Origin: Kondoa malvinella
Taxonomy: Eukaryota > Basidiomycota > Agaricostilbomycetes > Agaricostilbales > Kondoaceae
NCBI GenBank assembly: GCA_039545315.1
Contig: BCIM01000012.1
Location: 1-53,765 of the forward strand
Length of the DNA stretch: 53,765 nt
Direction of reading: 5' to 3'
This document shows positions 33,484 through 44,431 of this stretch, piece by piece (within the stretch, counting starts at the first letter, position 1; the number at the start of each line of letters is the position of its first letter). The position numbers and the translations under genes were made by a program. Under the pieces are notes generated by a model. The model was not told where the DNA came from and searched no databases. It saw nothing but the letters and a program-made list of their open reading frames with translations.

Positions 33484-35304
33484 ATGGTGCTGCTCAAGTC
33501 TACCGCTGGTCTCAGCGAAGCAACCTGTCAACAACTCTTGCTTGACATGGAAACATACAAGCGAACTCAGCTTCAAGAGTTTTGCAAAATGGCAAAGGTC
33601 AGCGCTGGAGGCAGCGTGAGTTCTGTCCAATCTTTGCTGTGAAGACTATTGTTTTGATTTCCATTCGAATGTTATAGAACGCAGAGATGCGCAAAAGACT
33701 CAGTACCTACGCTCATGAAACGTATGGTATGCTCAGCGGTCAAGAAGAGCCAGCCAAACAATCATCACTGTCGTCCAAAGTCAGCTCCCTACGCGAAAAG
33801 GTGTCCAGTCTGCGAAGCAACCCATCAAGAGTGGATGAAAGCTTTGATATCGTAGAGCCTATGGCTGCGTCTGAACCAGAAATTACAGCTGTTCAGCCCT
33901 CACCTATTCGCACCAGCTCTACATTCGCGTATCCAGGCTGGCCGGAAGACGCTACAGTAGCAAGTATCGCAAGAGCAGATACGAGCGATATGACTGTCGA
34001 TCCAGCAAACATTTCTGACGCATCTACTCAACCTGATGAATCTCTGCCTGGAAGCTTCGAGCCCGCGCCTGTGCAATCAATGAAAACAGTCGTCTCAGCC
34101 TTGACCAGCAACCTGACCCCCATTTCATCGAAAGCAGCTGCTTCAAACGTGTTCGGTATCACCTCTACGCCGAACGACAATCCTTCCATGCCGCTTTTCC
34201 CGCCTGCTTTCATCTTTGGTACGCCTCAAGCTGCACCCGCATTCAACTTTGCACATAGAGCGAGTGAAGCGATGCAGGAGAAGATCATGTCTGAAGTCAA
34301 TAGACGTGTTGCAACAGAAGGAGTAAAGATTGGACCGAGCTATGAGCGTATGTATGGGTCGACGGAAGTGCTTAGGGATGATAAGGATGAAGGTAGATTT
34401 GCGGAAGTGCATAGGAAGCATTTTGATCAGTACGTACACATTCAGTCTGCCATCTAGTGAGACTAAAGGATGTGCTTAGAATGGAGAGCATCGCTTCCTC
34501 GTACAAAGCCAAACACAAACTCGACGACGAGAACAACACAATGAAACGTACTGCTTCTTCTTCTTCTTCCCTGTTGGATCGAGCGAGCAAGAAGCTTAAG
34601 ATTGGTAGTGGAAGTTCGAAGGTTGGCTTTCAAGCGAAGGTCGCCGATGGCTTGAGGGAGGAAGGCTGGGCTGAAGACGATGGTAAATCTAAGAAGGTCA
34701 AAATGGGGGATGACGAAGCCAGGAAGCGCGCAATGAGGAATCGAGGCTCTTTAGGAGGAAGAAGAAAGTCTATCCGTATGCAAATCCTTATTCTGTTAAA
34801 TCGTGCTGACATACGAGGTAGCGAAACACCAACCTCGCTCTTGGGGTGCCAAACTGTTGACCAAAGTCAAATCAGCAGTAACGAAACAAGAACCACAACC
34901 TCTACCTGCCAAACCTATCTTCTGGCATCCAGCTATGCCTGAAGAAAGCAATCTGCCGCGATTTGCTCTGCCTACTAGTGCGAGTGCTGCGAAAGTTGCC
35001 GAGCGTTCCAACATTCGCGTCGTATCTTCTCAAACTCAACTGAAAGAAGCTGGTATGTCTCGCCATTGTATTGTTGCGACATAGCTCAGCTGATCACTGG
35101 ACAGACTCGCCCCAAAAACGACAAGCACAAGCTCAAAAGAAGAGAACCGCTTTGATGGAAGCGCAAAACAACGTCAAGCTTTCTATGCGCTCGCCCAATA
35201 GAGTCAACACTTCTACGCCTAGAAAGGTTCGAAGCTCGGCACAGACGAGTGCTAGGAAACCGCCTGGCAGTGCAGTCGGGTTGGGCAGACCTGGCTGGCG
35301 TTAG
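33484..35304 (+). CDS. SAP-domain protein, NuSAP-like
   Basis: Likely DNA- or microtubule-associated. The start MVLLKSTAGLSEA leads to a SAP-like helix pair, DMETYKRTQLQEFCKMAKVS and GGSNAEMRKRLSTY, completed across an intron ending near 33677. A long Ser/Thr/Pro-rich middle follows (exon to about 34430). The block RFAEVHRKHFDRMESIASSY, then KAKHK, resembles the motif shared by vertebrate NuSAP and fungal relatives. The C-terminal third is very basic (KKLKIGSG, KKVKMGDDEARKRAMRNRG, AKHQPRSWGAKLLTKVKS) and ends GSAVGLGRPGWR. Identification as NuSAP-like is by layout and these short motifs, so it is tentative. The gene itself is well supported. Confidence 0.7.
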
Positions 35305-35809
35305 GCAGAGGACTTTCCGTATATAGATCAGAGGGATAGACAGTTGCAGGTGTATTCAGTGTATAGCCATTCGTGTAAGTATTTATTCAGTTAGACATGC
35401 CATTGCCAAGCTCGACGTAAATTCACTATATACCAAAGCAAGAAGCAGCGCCAACGTGATACCAGTTCTATAGAGAGTGATACCAGAGGGGAGTACATTG
35501 GACAGAGCAGCTCTCGCTATTCAGGTTGTTCGGTCACGGAACTTCTCCAAAGAAGACAAAAGGCTTCATTCAAGCCGCTCCTTTGCAAGAAGGCCAGCCT
35601 GAGCTTTCTTAGAGGTCTATCAGTCGCTCGCTCGCCTTCTCTGGCTTGGACCAGGCCGTTGTCTGATTGTGAGCAAGACCAGTCCGTAAACAGCGCCTCG
35701 CCTGTATATTCGATATCGTGCTTGTCTATTCTGTACCATACACTGCCCTTCTACGCTCTCAAACGCACTCGCTCCTTTCACCCCAACTTCTTCCTAGGTT
35801 CAAGGCAAG
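35305..35809. other. Intergenic region with a short direct repeat
   Basis: About 505 nt between two plus-strand genes. The word gtgataccag occurs twice, at 35457-35466 and 35477-35486, with spacing of 20 nt. Otherwise nothing distinctive; it must include the promoter of the following F-box/LRR gene. Confidence 0.35.
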
Positions 35810-37403
35810 ATGACCATGGCAATGACTGCAGCAGGCTACAATAGCTTGGACGTTGTGAATCTCATCATGGATAACCTGCATCTCTCCCAGATCGAATACG
35901 ACGAGAAGCGCCAATTACCTTATGCGACTTTCGCAAAGCTTTGTCGAGTGCACAAATCATGGCTCGGTCTGGGTCGACAGCATTTATTCAAGTTTATTTC
36001 GGAAGAGAGGCTTCAAATGGATAGGATATTGAAGCTGCTATTATTGTTGGACAACAAGCCGTTGCTAGGTCAATACGTCAAGCATCTAAGCTGTGGTCTT
36101 ATTCGAGCGCCAATACGCCGAGTAATTGCAAGACCTGCAAATGCTCTAGACGTGCCCGTCGTGGAACCACCCGAGGAGGATATAGAAGAAGGACCAGAAT
36201 TGCCCACGGCATTCAACGATTCCATGTTCAGGCATTTACTGTCATGTCTACCCAACTTGAAATCCGTCTCCGTCAACGGCTTCGAATACTCTTCCAATCC
36301 AGGCATTCGAATTCCAGCTATCTGCACGGCCCTGTCTACCAATGGTCAGATCGACACGCTTACCAAACTCAGCCTGCACCATATTGGAGGAACCCGAGAA
36401 GACTTGCCCCGTACTAATTCGGATAGTATGGCTGCTACTCTGCGACATTACACCTCTTTAATAGGTTTCAAAAACCTAGTACAGCTGCATATTCTCTGCG
36501 AAGACTCGCCTAGCTTCTATAGCACCTGGGAATGGTCACTTCGACCTATATCTATCTCGCAAAACCCACTCTTACAGAACTGGCATCCATCTTCTTCCCT
36601 TCGACAACTTACAGTCTGCCATGACCCTTGCTTGCCGGCTTTGATGGATGTGTTGCCTACCACTTTAGAGAGCTTGACGGTGTTCAGGACGAGCGGGGGA
36701 GATTGTGCTACGCTTGCTAGAACTTTGAGCCAGCTATCACGCTTTCCCCATCTGAAGGACTTGCTTCTACTATCATATTGTGAGCCAAAACAATTTTCCC
36801 TTCTTAATCTGGCTGATATGCAATGCTGTAGACTTTGTTCGCGCAGACTGCATGATCGACCTGTTCAATTCGATCGCATCTAGCTCTGTCGAACGCTTTG
36901 CATGGTCTGCCACTGTGTCCGCTTCTTCCTTCAACACATACTTTCGCGCTCCACCCACGCTTAAAGTGATCCGACTTCGCCTATCCCACAAGCATATTGA
37001 CGAAGTCCTCACACACATTGCTTCATTACATACCTCGCTTCTCCAGATCATTCTTGAAGACGATTCCGACAGCATCGGTACACCAACGTGGGAGAACTAT
37101 CATAAAGTCCGACTGCCATATATATGGAATCTCGAGAAAGAATACCGATCAATGGGTATCTGGTTGGACTGCAAGTATAAGGATAAAGTCGGATACCTCG
37201 CTCCGACAGCAGGGGGTAATCCGACGATTGAAGATGTGCATAGAGAGAGGAAGGCAGCTGAGCTGAAGGAGGTTGAGCTGCTTGAATCGGCGAGAAGGAA
37301 GAGGGAAGAACAGGATCGGAGGAAGGCAGCAGAAAGGTTGGCAACGGAAAGTCAGCTTGCGAGTCTGCTAGCGAGGGGACCGCAGTCTGCAGCGCAAAGC
37401 TAG
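35810..37403 (+). CDS. F-box/LRR-like protein
   Basis: Two exons join across an intron at about 36780-36831, the second starting with the codon remainder of FVRADCMIDLF. The N-terminus has an F-box-like helix set, LDVVNLIMDNLHL then FAKLCRVHKSWLGLGRQHLF. Leucine-rich stretches follow: LLSCLPNLKSVSVNGF, LTKLSLHHIGG, SSSLRQLTVCHD, TTLESLTVFR, FPHLKDLLLLSY and PTLKVIRLRLS. The last 60 residues form a highly charged helix (RRKREEQDRRKAAERLATE). Such proteins are abundant in basidiomycetes and thought to recruit targets to SCF ligases. A second protein of similar style lies at 39872. Confidence 0.75.
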
Positions 37404-37540
37404 GTGTAAGCTTGATCGCTGTCTACGATTTATCTTGCGCTCATTCAATAATGTAGCTTGTCGGGTGTTATTGCTGTACAATTCGTGAAGGTACTGGTAC
37501 ATATATGGGTCTGCTGCAATATATAGTGTACAAGGAAAGT

Positions 37541-39482
37541 TTAAGCATCCGCGTTCGGCTCAATGTAAGGGAACAAGTGAAAGACCGAAGACGGGTCATA
37601 CTTGGCCTGAACAAATCTCTGAGACCATGTCTGCAACAACCTAAAGAGCGAGGTACCTTCAATCTTTGTAGGCGAGGATAGTTTTGCGAGTAGATCTCTT
37701 TTGGATCTGCCTTGTACATGCAGGCATTACCCAAAAGTCCTGGCGAGCGAGGGAACAGGTCTGAGCTGATAGATGCTATGAATCTACTTGACTCACCGAG
37801 GTCTCTGCCTGTGTTCGTGACCTCGTACTTGCGAACGATGTCCGTGATAGAGTACACGAACGCTGAAGCCAAGTCATCTTCCTTTGCATCGTCGTAGCTG
37901 GCAGATAGATGAGTACAGGACACATATATGGCTAAGAAGCGCACCTTGTAGTGACTACTACATAACTGTGATTCTGAACATCGCAAGGATAGGATGTAGC
38001 TGACGAATCGGGTCTTTTGACTGCGTGGCTTTCGAAGAGGAGCATAGTGTCTTTGTGATGCTTGTGCTTCTCTAGAAACGCTTGATGTGCTTGCTGACAG
38101 TCTTCGAGCATACCTGGCCAAAGCTGACCTGCAGACTCATTAGCCTCCATCTGCCAGCACTTGCTCTGCTTACTGTAGGTGGCTGAAGCACTCATCAGAC
38201 GAGGCGGATGATCTGACCAATGTTCAGCCGAGTCGGGTTCTAGGATTGGAAACGCATACCTCCGAGTAAAATTGCATCAACTGCATGACCAACCTCGACC
38301 ATCGAAGGAGCATAGTAGTTGTGAGTGAATACAGGTTTGATGTCTTCCAAGAAAGGCTTGAAGATTTGCTCTTGATGGCTTCTACTTCCGAGCGCCCAAG
38401 GATTAATCATCAACGCTTGATGACCTTCGGGCGCTTTGATGATGCCAAAGACGAGACTTTCCCTATCTGTCCTCTTCTCTAGCCAGCTCTGATGTATTGT
38501 GAATCAATACGGTAAGTTGACTTGCTGCTTGTGCGACTTCACGTACCTGTAGCGCCTTCGACAGCAGAGGTAGATCCGGAACCTTGTATATCATCACACC
38601 TACAAACATCTCGCCTTCTTCTTCATAGGTCTTTAGTCTGAATTCCGTGACCTGCAGATTGTTTAGCATTTCAAAGGCAGATCAAAGGACTTGCTCACAA
38701 TACCGAATTGACTTGCTCCGCCGCGAATAGCCCAAAAGAGATCGCTCTCATTGGTAGCAGAGCATCGAACGATTTCACCGCTCGCCAGTACCACAGTAGC
38801 TTCCAGGATTTGATCAATTCCCATCCCATCTACAGGATGTTCAGCTTTCACTATTTAAACAGGCACCATTAAGATACGCACATAGACTGGAAAACCACGA
38901 GTATCCTCCATTTGTGAGGAACCCTCCGACACCTACGACCCAAACACCTCCTCCGACTGCTACACGCCCATGTTTGCTGAGCGAGTATAAGAATTAGATT
39001 CTCTACGAGATGCAGATGGGAAGGTGCTCACTGCAGCTCCTTGTAGACTTGATCCCAAATACTTCCACCGCCAACGCGACAGCTCAAATCTTTCTCGAGC
39101 ACAACATGATTGATATCTCGCAAATCGATAAGAAGCCCTTGTTCGATCGTGCTAGCTCCGGCAGGCTGCAAGAGAGGGTCAAGATTGAATGTGCCATGAG
39201 CGCGTGGTATCTGCTTACATTCTGTCCTCCGCCTTTGACTGTCAGCTTGACGTTGTTTGCAACAGCCCATTTGACCGCTGAGGCAACATCTTCGGCTAGA
39301 TCACAGCATCAGCTCAAGTCTCATATGATCATTCGATGATACTTACAGTCACTAGGGTAGAAATGATATAAAGGCTTCTTCATCATGCCTCTAACAGCTC
39401 GGACATTAGCGAGCTCGAATTCTTCCCCGTGGATTTCAGCCAATAAGCGGCCTTTGAGCCCAAGATCCTCTATTCCAGGCAT
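37541..39482 (-). CDS. FAD-linked oxidase (BBE-type, PCMH FAD domain)
   Basis: Flavin oxidase of the berberine-bridge/oligosaccharide-oxidase superfamily. The start MPGIEDLGLKGRLL at 39482 opens about ten short minus-strand exons. Recognisable blocks are SEDVASAVKWAVANNVKLTV, KGGGQNPAGASTIEQGLLID, RVGGGSIWDQVYKEL, KHGRVAVGGGVWVVGVGGF and LTNGGYSWFSSLYG, then ATVVLASGEIVRCSATNESD and LFWAIRGGASQFGIVTEFRL. The C-terminal BBE-like end is NACMYKADPKEIYSQNYPRL, LLQTWSQRFVQAKYDPSSVF, HLFPYIEPNADA. There is no signal peptide. The usual His for covalent FAD in the GGGH loop is Gln here (KGGGQN), so the flavin is probably held non-covalently. Substrate unknown. Confidence 0.85.
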
Positions 39483-39871
39483 TATAGACGGTTACTAGGT
39501 GTATGCTGGTTAAGCAGAAGCAGGAGGGCACCGGGAATCGAAGCAGCGGATGCTTGAGTGCGTAACTCCGCCCCGTAGATGTAAGGCACGGCGGCCTTTT
39601 CAGGCAGATTGATATAGCTTGAGAGCCTTGACGAGATGGAGAGCAGGGGAAGAACAAGGCTGCTGCAATGCAATCTCGGACATCTGCGGTTTTTTTGAGC
39701 TTGACACATTCGACCAAGACGAGAGCGATACCCTCAAAGCTGAAAATGATAGGATAGTGTGCATATCAAAAGTAGATAGGCAGCAATCAAGAGAGCAGTC
39801 GAGAAAAGCAGCAACAAGACATATTGAACAAGAGGGGAAACCTTGCACAGAGAGAGAATTTAAAGAAAAGG
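39483..39871. promoter_or_regulatory. Divergent region between the FAD oxidase and an F-box/LRR gene
   Basis: About 390 nt. Frames that run through it do not carry motifs. A run of seven T occurs near 39690. No motif shared with other promoters. Confidence 0.3.
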
Positions 39872-41389
39872 ATGGACAAGTTGCCGCTTGAAGTGTTGGA
39901 AATGATACTGGCCGTCGTCGAAGATCATCACAGAGGAATAGAAGATCATCATCGTTACAGCTCAAGCTTGCAAACCAGACGAGATCAGCTTTGCATGCTA
40001 GCGCGGACAGCGTCTTTCCTCCATGCTGCTGTGCTGCCTTCGCTGTATCGTGAATTCCGTCAGGCCGATATCAGGAAGAAATGGCTATACACTTCGCTCA
40101 AACAGAACCCAGAGCTTGGGAGCATCGTTCGGACTATCAACTGGGAGCAGGGTCATGGCAATATTGGAGAGCAATTAAGCGATATGCTACCGTCGTGTGT
40201 GCTCTCCAATACTCCATTGATGTATCCTTATGTTGAGGATAGAGTCAGACACGAGCGCGACAAGTTCAGAATGGTCATGGCGAGGAATCTCATCTTTCTG
40301 CATCTCGCCTTGTCAACCCTTTCGCACTGTACCGCTGTCACTGAACTCAACGTTGAATTGAAACTGCAGCACTCTGATGAACAAGACGAACTGCTTCCGC
40401 GTTACGAAGATCTCGCCATGCTCCCTTGTACTACTGTTCTTCGTCAATTCCGATTGTTTGGCTACTGTGGCCCAGAGTATACGGAACAAACAGCATCAAT
40501 GCTTGCATGGATCGGTTGCATGTCCAATTTGGAGACTCTCAGTATTGAATCTATACCCTATCTGCATGAACTATCCGATTTTATTTTCTTGAATGGCGCT
40601 CCTACCTTTAGTAATCTAAGAAAGCTCTCTCTAGAAACAGCCGATTCGACACGCGGGTCATGCTCTACCTTAATAGTAGCGGAAGAATTCCTTCGCCGCC
40701 CAACAGTGCACATCTCTGATCTCTGCTTATCATTAAGAGATTCGGTAGAAGAGAATACCGGATTCAAGTATCTCAAAAACGCTTGCAAAGACATCGCCAA
40801 TCCAGCATCCATAAAGAGACTACAACTTACCGTCAATCTGCCGGACGAAGAGAGCAGCATTCGTGCCAGCGCAAATGAGGCTTGGTCTGGCTTCTTGACC
40901 AGATATCCTAGCCTGTCGATTTTGCATCTTGTCGTCCCTGAATGGCTCGATCTACCTATACCGCCCCATGAATATGCAATCATGCAAATCTGGTCGTCCA
41001 TCTGTATTCAAGTATATCAAGTCCCTCACCTCATGAACACCTTACGGCGTCTAACTTTCGAACAGCAATACATTGACCTACCAACGTCCTTCATTCAAGA
41101 GAACATTCTACCTTGCCTCTCTCACTCTCCTCAACTCGAAAACCTAACCATCATCGCATGCGGTGACATGCCAAATTCACACATCTGCCAAACAGAAGAC
41201 GATCATGTGGCTGCTTTCACTGCTTTTTATCGAAAATATCTGAAGAATGTACCTGCTTCAGTTGAAACAACGATTCAAGCGAGGTTCTTTACGAGATATG
41301 AAATCAAGAGGTTGCCGGATGGGAGACTGAAGCAAAGGACACCGCACCCGCAATGGATTGTGGATGATTTGGGTTGGGAGGATGCTTAG
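39872..41389 (+). CDS. F-box/LRR-like protein, single exon, 505 aa
   Basis: One of the few intronless genes in the window. The N-terminus MDKLPLEVLEMILAVVEDHH is an F-box-like start, followed by LARTASFLHAAVLPSLYREF. Irregular leucine-rich repeats follow: TVLRQFRLFGYCG, MSNLETLSIESI, FSNLRKLSLETA, ASIKRLQLTVNLP, YPSLSILHLVVPEW and SPQLENLTIIACG. The end is PQWIVDDLGWEDA. The ATG at 39872 was preferred because earlier in-frame codons lead only into charged, non-family sequence. It is flanked by the oxidase and the P450. As with the gene at 35810, a role in SCF substrate choice is inferred. Confidence 0.78.
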   Translation: MDKLPLEVLEMILAVVEDHHRGIEDHHRYSSSLQTRRDQLCMLARTASFLHAAVLPSLYREFRQADIRKKWLYTSLKQNPELGSIVRTINWEQGHGNIGEQLSDMLPSCVLSNTPLMYPYVEDRVRHERDKFRMVMARNLIFLHLALSTLSHCTAVTELNVELKLQHSDEQDELLPRYEDLAMLPCTTVLRQFRLFGYCGPEYTEQTASMLAWIGCMSNLETLSIESIPYLHELSDFIFLNGAPTFSNLRKLSLETADSTRGSCSTLIVAEEFLRRPTVHISDLCLSLRDSVEENTGFKYLKNACKDIANPASIKRLQLTVNLPDEESSIRASANEAWSGFLTRYPSLSILHLVVPEWLDLPIPPHEYAIMQIWSSICIQVYQVPHLMNTLRRLTFEQQYIDLPTSFIQENILPCLSHSPQLENLTIIACGDMPNSHICQTEDDHVAAFTAFYRKYLKNVPASVETTIQARFFTRYEIKRLPDGRLKQRTPHPQWIVDDLGWEDA

Positions 41390-41716
41390 GTCAAGCAGGC
41401 GGTTGGGCAACAGAATGACTTGTAGACACTTCTACAGGTGTGACGCTTTGTCTGGGGGACCTATTAAGTAGGTCAGCGATATGCTTGCTGATCTAAGACT
41501 TATCTCATCGTCCTGTAACTGAACACGTCAGCTGCCTGGAGCTCTGCAGACCCGATCGATGCTGCAACAGTGACTGCTCGGCGAAGGACGATGCAAGAGT
41601 AGCGACGATCGGATGCACGGAAGGCGTACAGAGTGGCACACTTTGCAAAGGATACACACTGGTTCGTACAAAGGCCAGATGAAAACAAACTGTCGACAGG
41701 CATTCGCGCTCTTCTC
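41390..41716. other. Convergent intergenic region
   Basis: About 327 nt between the 3' ends of the F-box/LRR gene and the P450 gene. It contains ctaagacttatctc near 41494, a partial match to the promoter motif, here in a tail-to-tail setting. No gene seen. Confidence 0.3.
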
Positions 41717-43881
41717 TCAGACTTTCTTCACTGTTGCATAAAAGCTACCTTGAGGTGTGAACCAGCCTTGTCTGGTTACATCTGTTCGATAGTCTGAGCG
41801 TCTTCTCTCGAACATGGTTGTCCACCTACAAGGCTTGTCAGGATTCTGGAACTTGATGTCGTAATGCCAAACAACAACAGGCAGGAAGATTGACCTGTCA
41901 CTAGATCAGTCGATAGCAATAGCTAATGGATCGCCTCACATTTCCATAAGACTGATATTCTTGCCAATGCAAACGCGAGAGCCTTGACCTATCCAACACG
42001 TCAATTGGTTGGTCTTCTCTGCCGGAGGAGAACTGACCGAATGTCAGATTGTACTTTTCGACTTCAGCCCGATCCTCAATCCAGCGATCGGGTCGCCATG
42101 AACCAGCGTCTTTGCCGTATGCGCGCTCGTCCAGGTGAACCGCAAGAGGGTCTTGACCGACCAATGTGCCTTGTTTGAAGTATCTACCTGCCAGTACACA
42201 GCCGCCCTCAGGTACCACCCGCTGCATAGGCATCCCGACACTGTTTGAGGGTTGTGTGTGAGCCTTTATCGCGATGGAAAGGAGAATCACTAACCCAGGG
42301 TGTAAGCGCATTGCTTCTCTGCATGCATCTCAGCCTCATATGGCCTGGAAAGACGTAGGTGCTCACTTCATGCAGGCCTGAAAGCAGAATGAGCTCCCAA
42401 AAATCCATCCAAAGTACGAAGGCTTACTTGTAAGTAGTCCAATTTCGCCGCTTGAGCATATGTTGGCGGCATATCTAGCTTTCTACAGACAAAGGTGCTC
42501 GACATGATGACAAAGTGAGCGAGCTGTAGCAGCTCACCCTTCACCCATCTGCTTTTCCATCTCGGCACGAAGTCTCTTCAAGGTACCAGGACTGCTCCAG
42601 ACAAAGCGAATGAATGCATTGATGGATAGCCTTGTAGTGTCTGCGCCAGCAACGAGAGGTGCCAGCAATTCCTAGCAAAACCTGAGACTGTTTCGATGAA
42701 GGGAGGAGCTGCTCACCGGCACGAGCCTATTGGGACCAAAAACTTTGCCATCCGATTCTTTGGAGTGCATGAATCGATACATTAGGTCCTTGTTGTCCTC
42801 GAAAGCAGCCGGGTCTTCATCTTTAAGCTTCATTCGCTTTTTCATTGCGGGGATAGCGAGTCCAAGGAAAAGGTCAATGCCCTGGAGCGATAGATTACGC
42901 CAAGCTCAGCAATAAACCAGAAAAGACGGACAGAAGGTTGCCCTCGAGCTCTCAGCGCCTGAATGAACTTAACAGGAGCGCTGTACATAAGCTCATTGAA
43001 GTAATTGAAGCAGGCCCAGAGCGTGATGTTCTCTGTAGCTGCTTCCATCTTGTGTGTTATGCCTGCCTTGTCTCTTCCAGCTTCTAATAGTCCGACTGGT
43101 TCGCCAAAAGTAAGCTCAGAGACAGTATCATAGGCATAGAAACCGGTCAGTTCGGATAGGTCGACCACGGTGCTCGCTTCCGCTGCTTTGTCAAAGTATT
43201 CTTTGCAAAGCTGACTGTTCTTGCGTGCGTACTCTTCCATATCGACGAGAGTATTGAGCGAGAATGCGTTGGCCACACTTCGTCTTTCACTTGCGTGTGC
43301 ATCTGCTGACGATATAAGCTAGCTTTAAAGGCAGAGGAGTGACGCGTACAAGGATCTCTGTGGGAGAAGTGATTAAAGACACCCTTGCCAGCACCCCAGA
43401 CTTGGTAAAAAGCTATGACTTGCGGTTAGCTAAACTAGATCGATCATACAGAGGACACATACGGCCTTTGAGGAACTTGGTTCCATGTCCGTACATTGTC
43501 TGTAAGATCGAGGACTACATTAGTGCTGAAAGGTAAGCTGGACATTTGCTTACCTTGACATTCTCCGGATCAATGATGGATACCTCATTAGGGCCAATTC
43601 GTACACAGTCGCCATACTTGGCGTGCAGTGCATGCAGATCATCGAGGAAGCTGACATTCCAAATTCCCTTTGCTTTCCAGAAGTCGCTGACGCAGGCGAG
43701 CCAAGGTCCTGGGATTGAAGCCAGAGGATGAAAGTCTGCAGGAGCGTCAGCGCTATGGTATAGCGACTATGACGGACCCACACAGTAGATAGACAACCCT
43801 GGCCAACAGCAGGACCACACCGGCGGCGGCAGTACAACTTGTATATGAAAGAGACAAAGTCTCCACCGCAAATGCCTGCAT
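41717..43881 (-). CDS. Cytochrome P450 monooxygenase
   Basis: Heme-thiolate monooxygenase, ER-anchored. The start MQAFAVETLSLSY at 43881 is followed by a membrane anchor (AAAGVVLLLARVVYLLC). Then come the Pro-rich hinge SIPGPWLACVSDFWKAKG, and VRIGPNEVSIIDPENVK. The I-helix has LLAPLVAGADTTRLS (AGADTT). The K-helix ACMKEAMRLHPG carries the E-x-x-R pair and is assembled over an 11-nt exon at 42367-42377. PMQRVVPEGGC and DAGSWRPDRWIED precede the heme loop LTFGQGSRVCIGKN, whose Gly-Gln junction is made by a 49-nt intron. The C-terminus is GWFTPQGSFYATVKKV. About ten introns. All key residues are present; substrate unknown. It resembles fungal P450s that accept xenobiotic or secondary-metabolite substrates. 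Confidence 0.9.
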
Positions 43882-44431
43882 ATCGTATGAATACTGGAAG
43901 GACGCTGGTATATACTTTACGGTTGCCGGAGAGGAAAGAGGAGTCCCGCAAGTGAGGCAGATCAAATAAGCACCAGCCGGAAAGGTGGCACTGTGGTGTC
44001 ACCGCAGTTGACCGAGACTACCAACGTCGAAAGAGTATACAGGGGCCATGCAGCAGCCGACGCGACATATACCGAGACACGGTCAACATCAAACAATAGC
44101 GATGAATTCTCGAGTTACTGTCGCGTACAAAATCAAAGGGGAGTCTGGAGAAGCTTTGAGCTTGAGGAAGACTAGGCTAGACAGCTCCTAATATGGCGCT
44201 TATATCGATTGGAGCGCTGCACTTGGAAATCGTAGGCATGATTGTCGCTCGCATACAATTTCCCCGCGAAAAGTCAGAACGTTCGGAGGAAATCAGCTAT
44301 ATGCTCTGGCTCGTAACTCGCATGCCGAGTGCTGCAGCAATGCGGTCACTTTACTAGGATTCCGAGGAAGACAAGTTTAGCGAATTGCTTCTACTGCTGT
44401 GGTCTTGCTATCTACATTTTCACTTTGCCCT
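43882..44431. other. Intergenic region between P450 and methyltransferase genes
   Basis: About 550 nt separating two minus-strand genes; it must carry the P450 promoter. I see no convincing coding or RNA feature. A coding extension of the P450 N-terminus upstream of 43881 was considered, but it lacks an ATG. Confidence 0.3.

Noticed and set aside
34550..34575. ttc/tct triplet run, considered as microsatellite
   Set aside because: It codes for a Ser run in the SAP-domain protein and is short.
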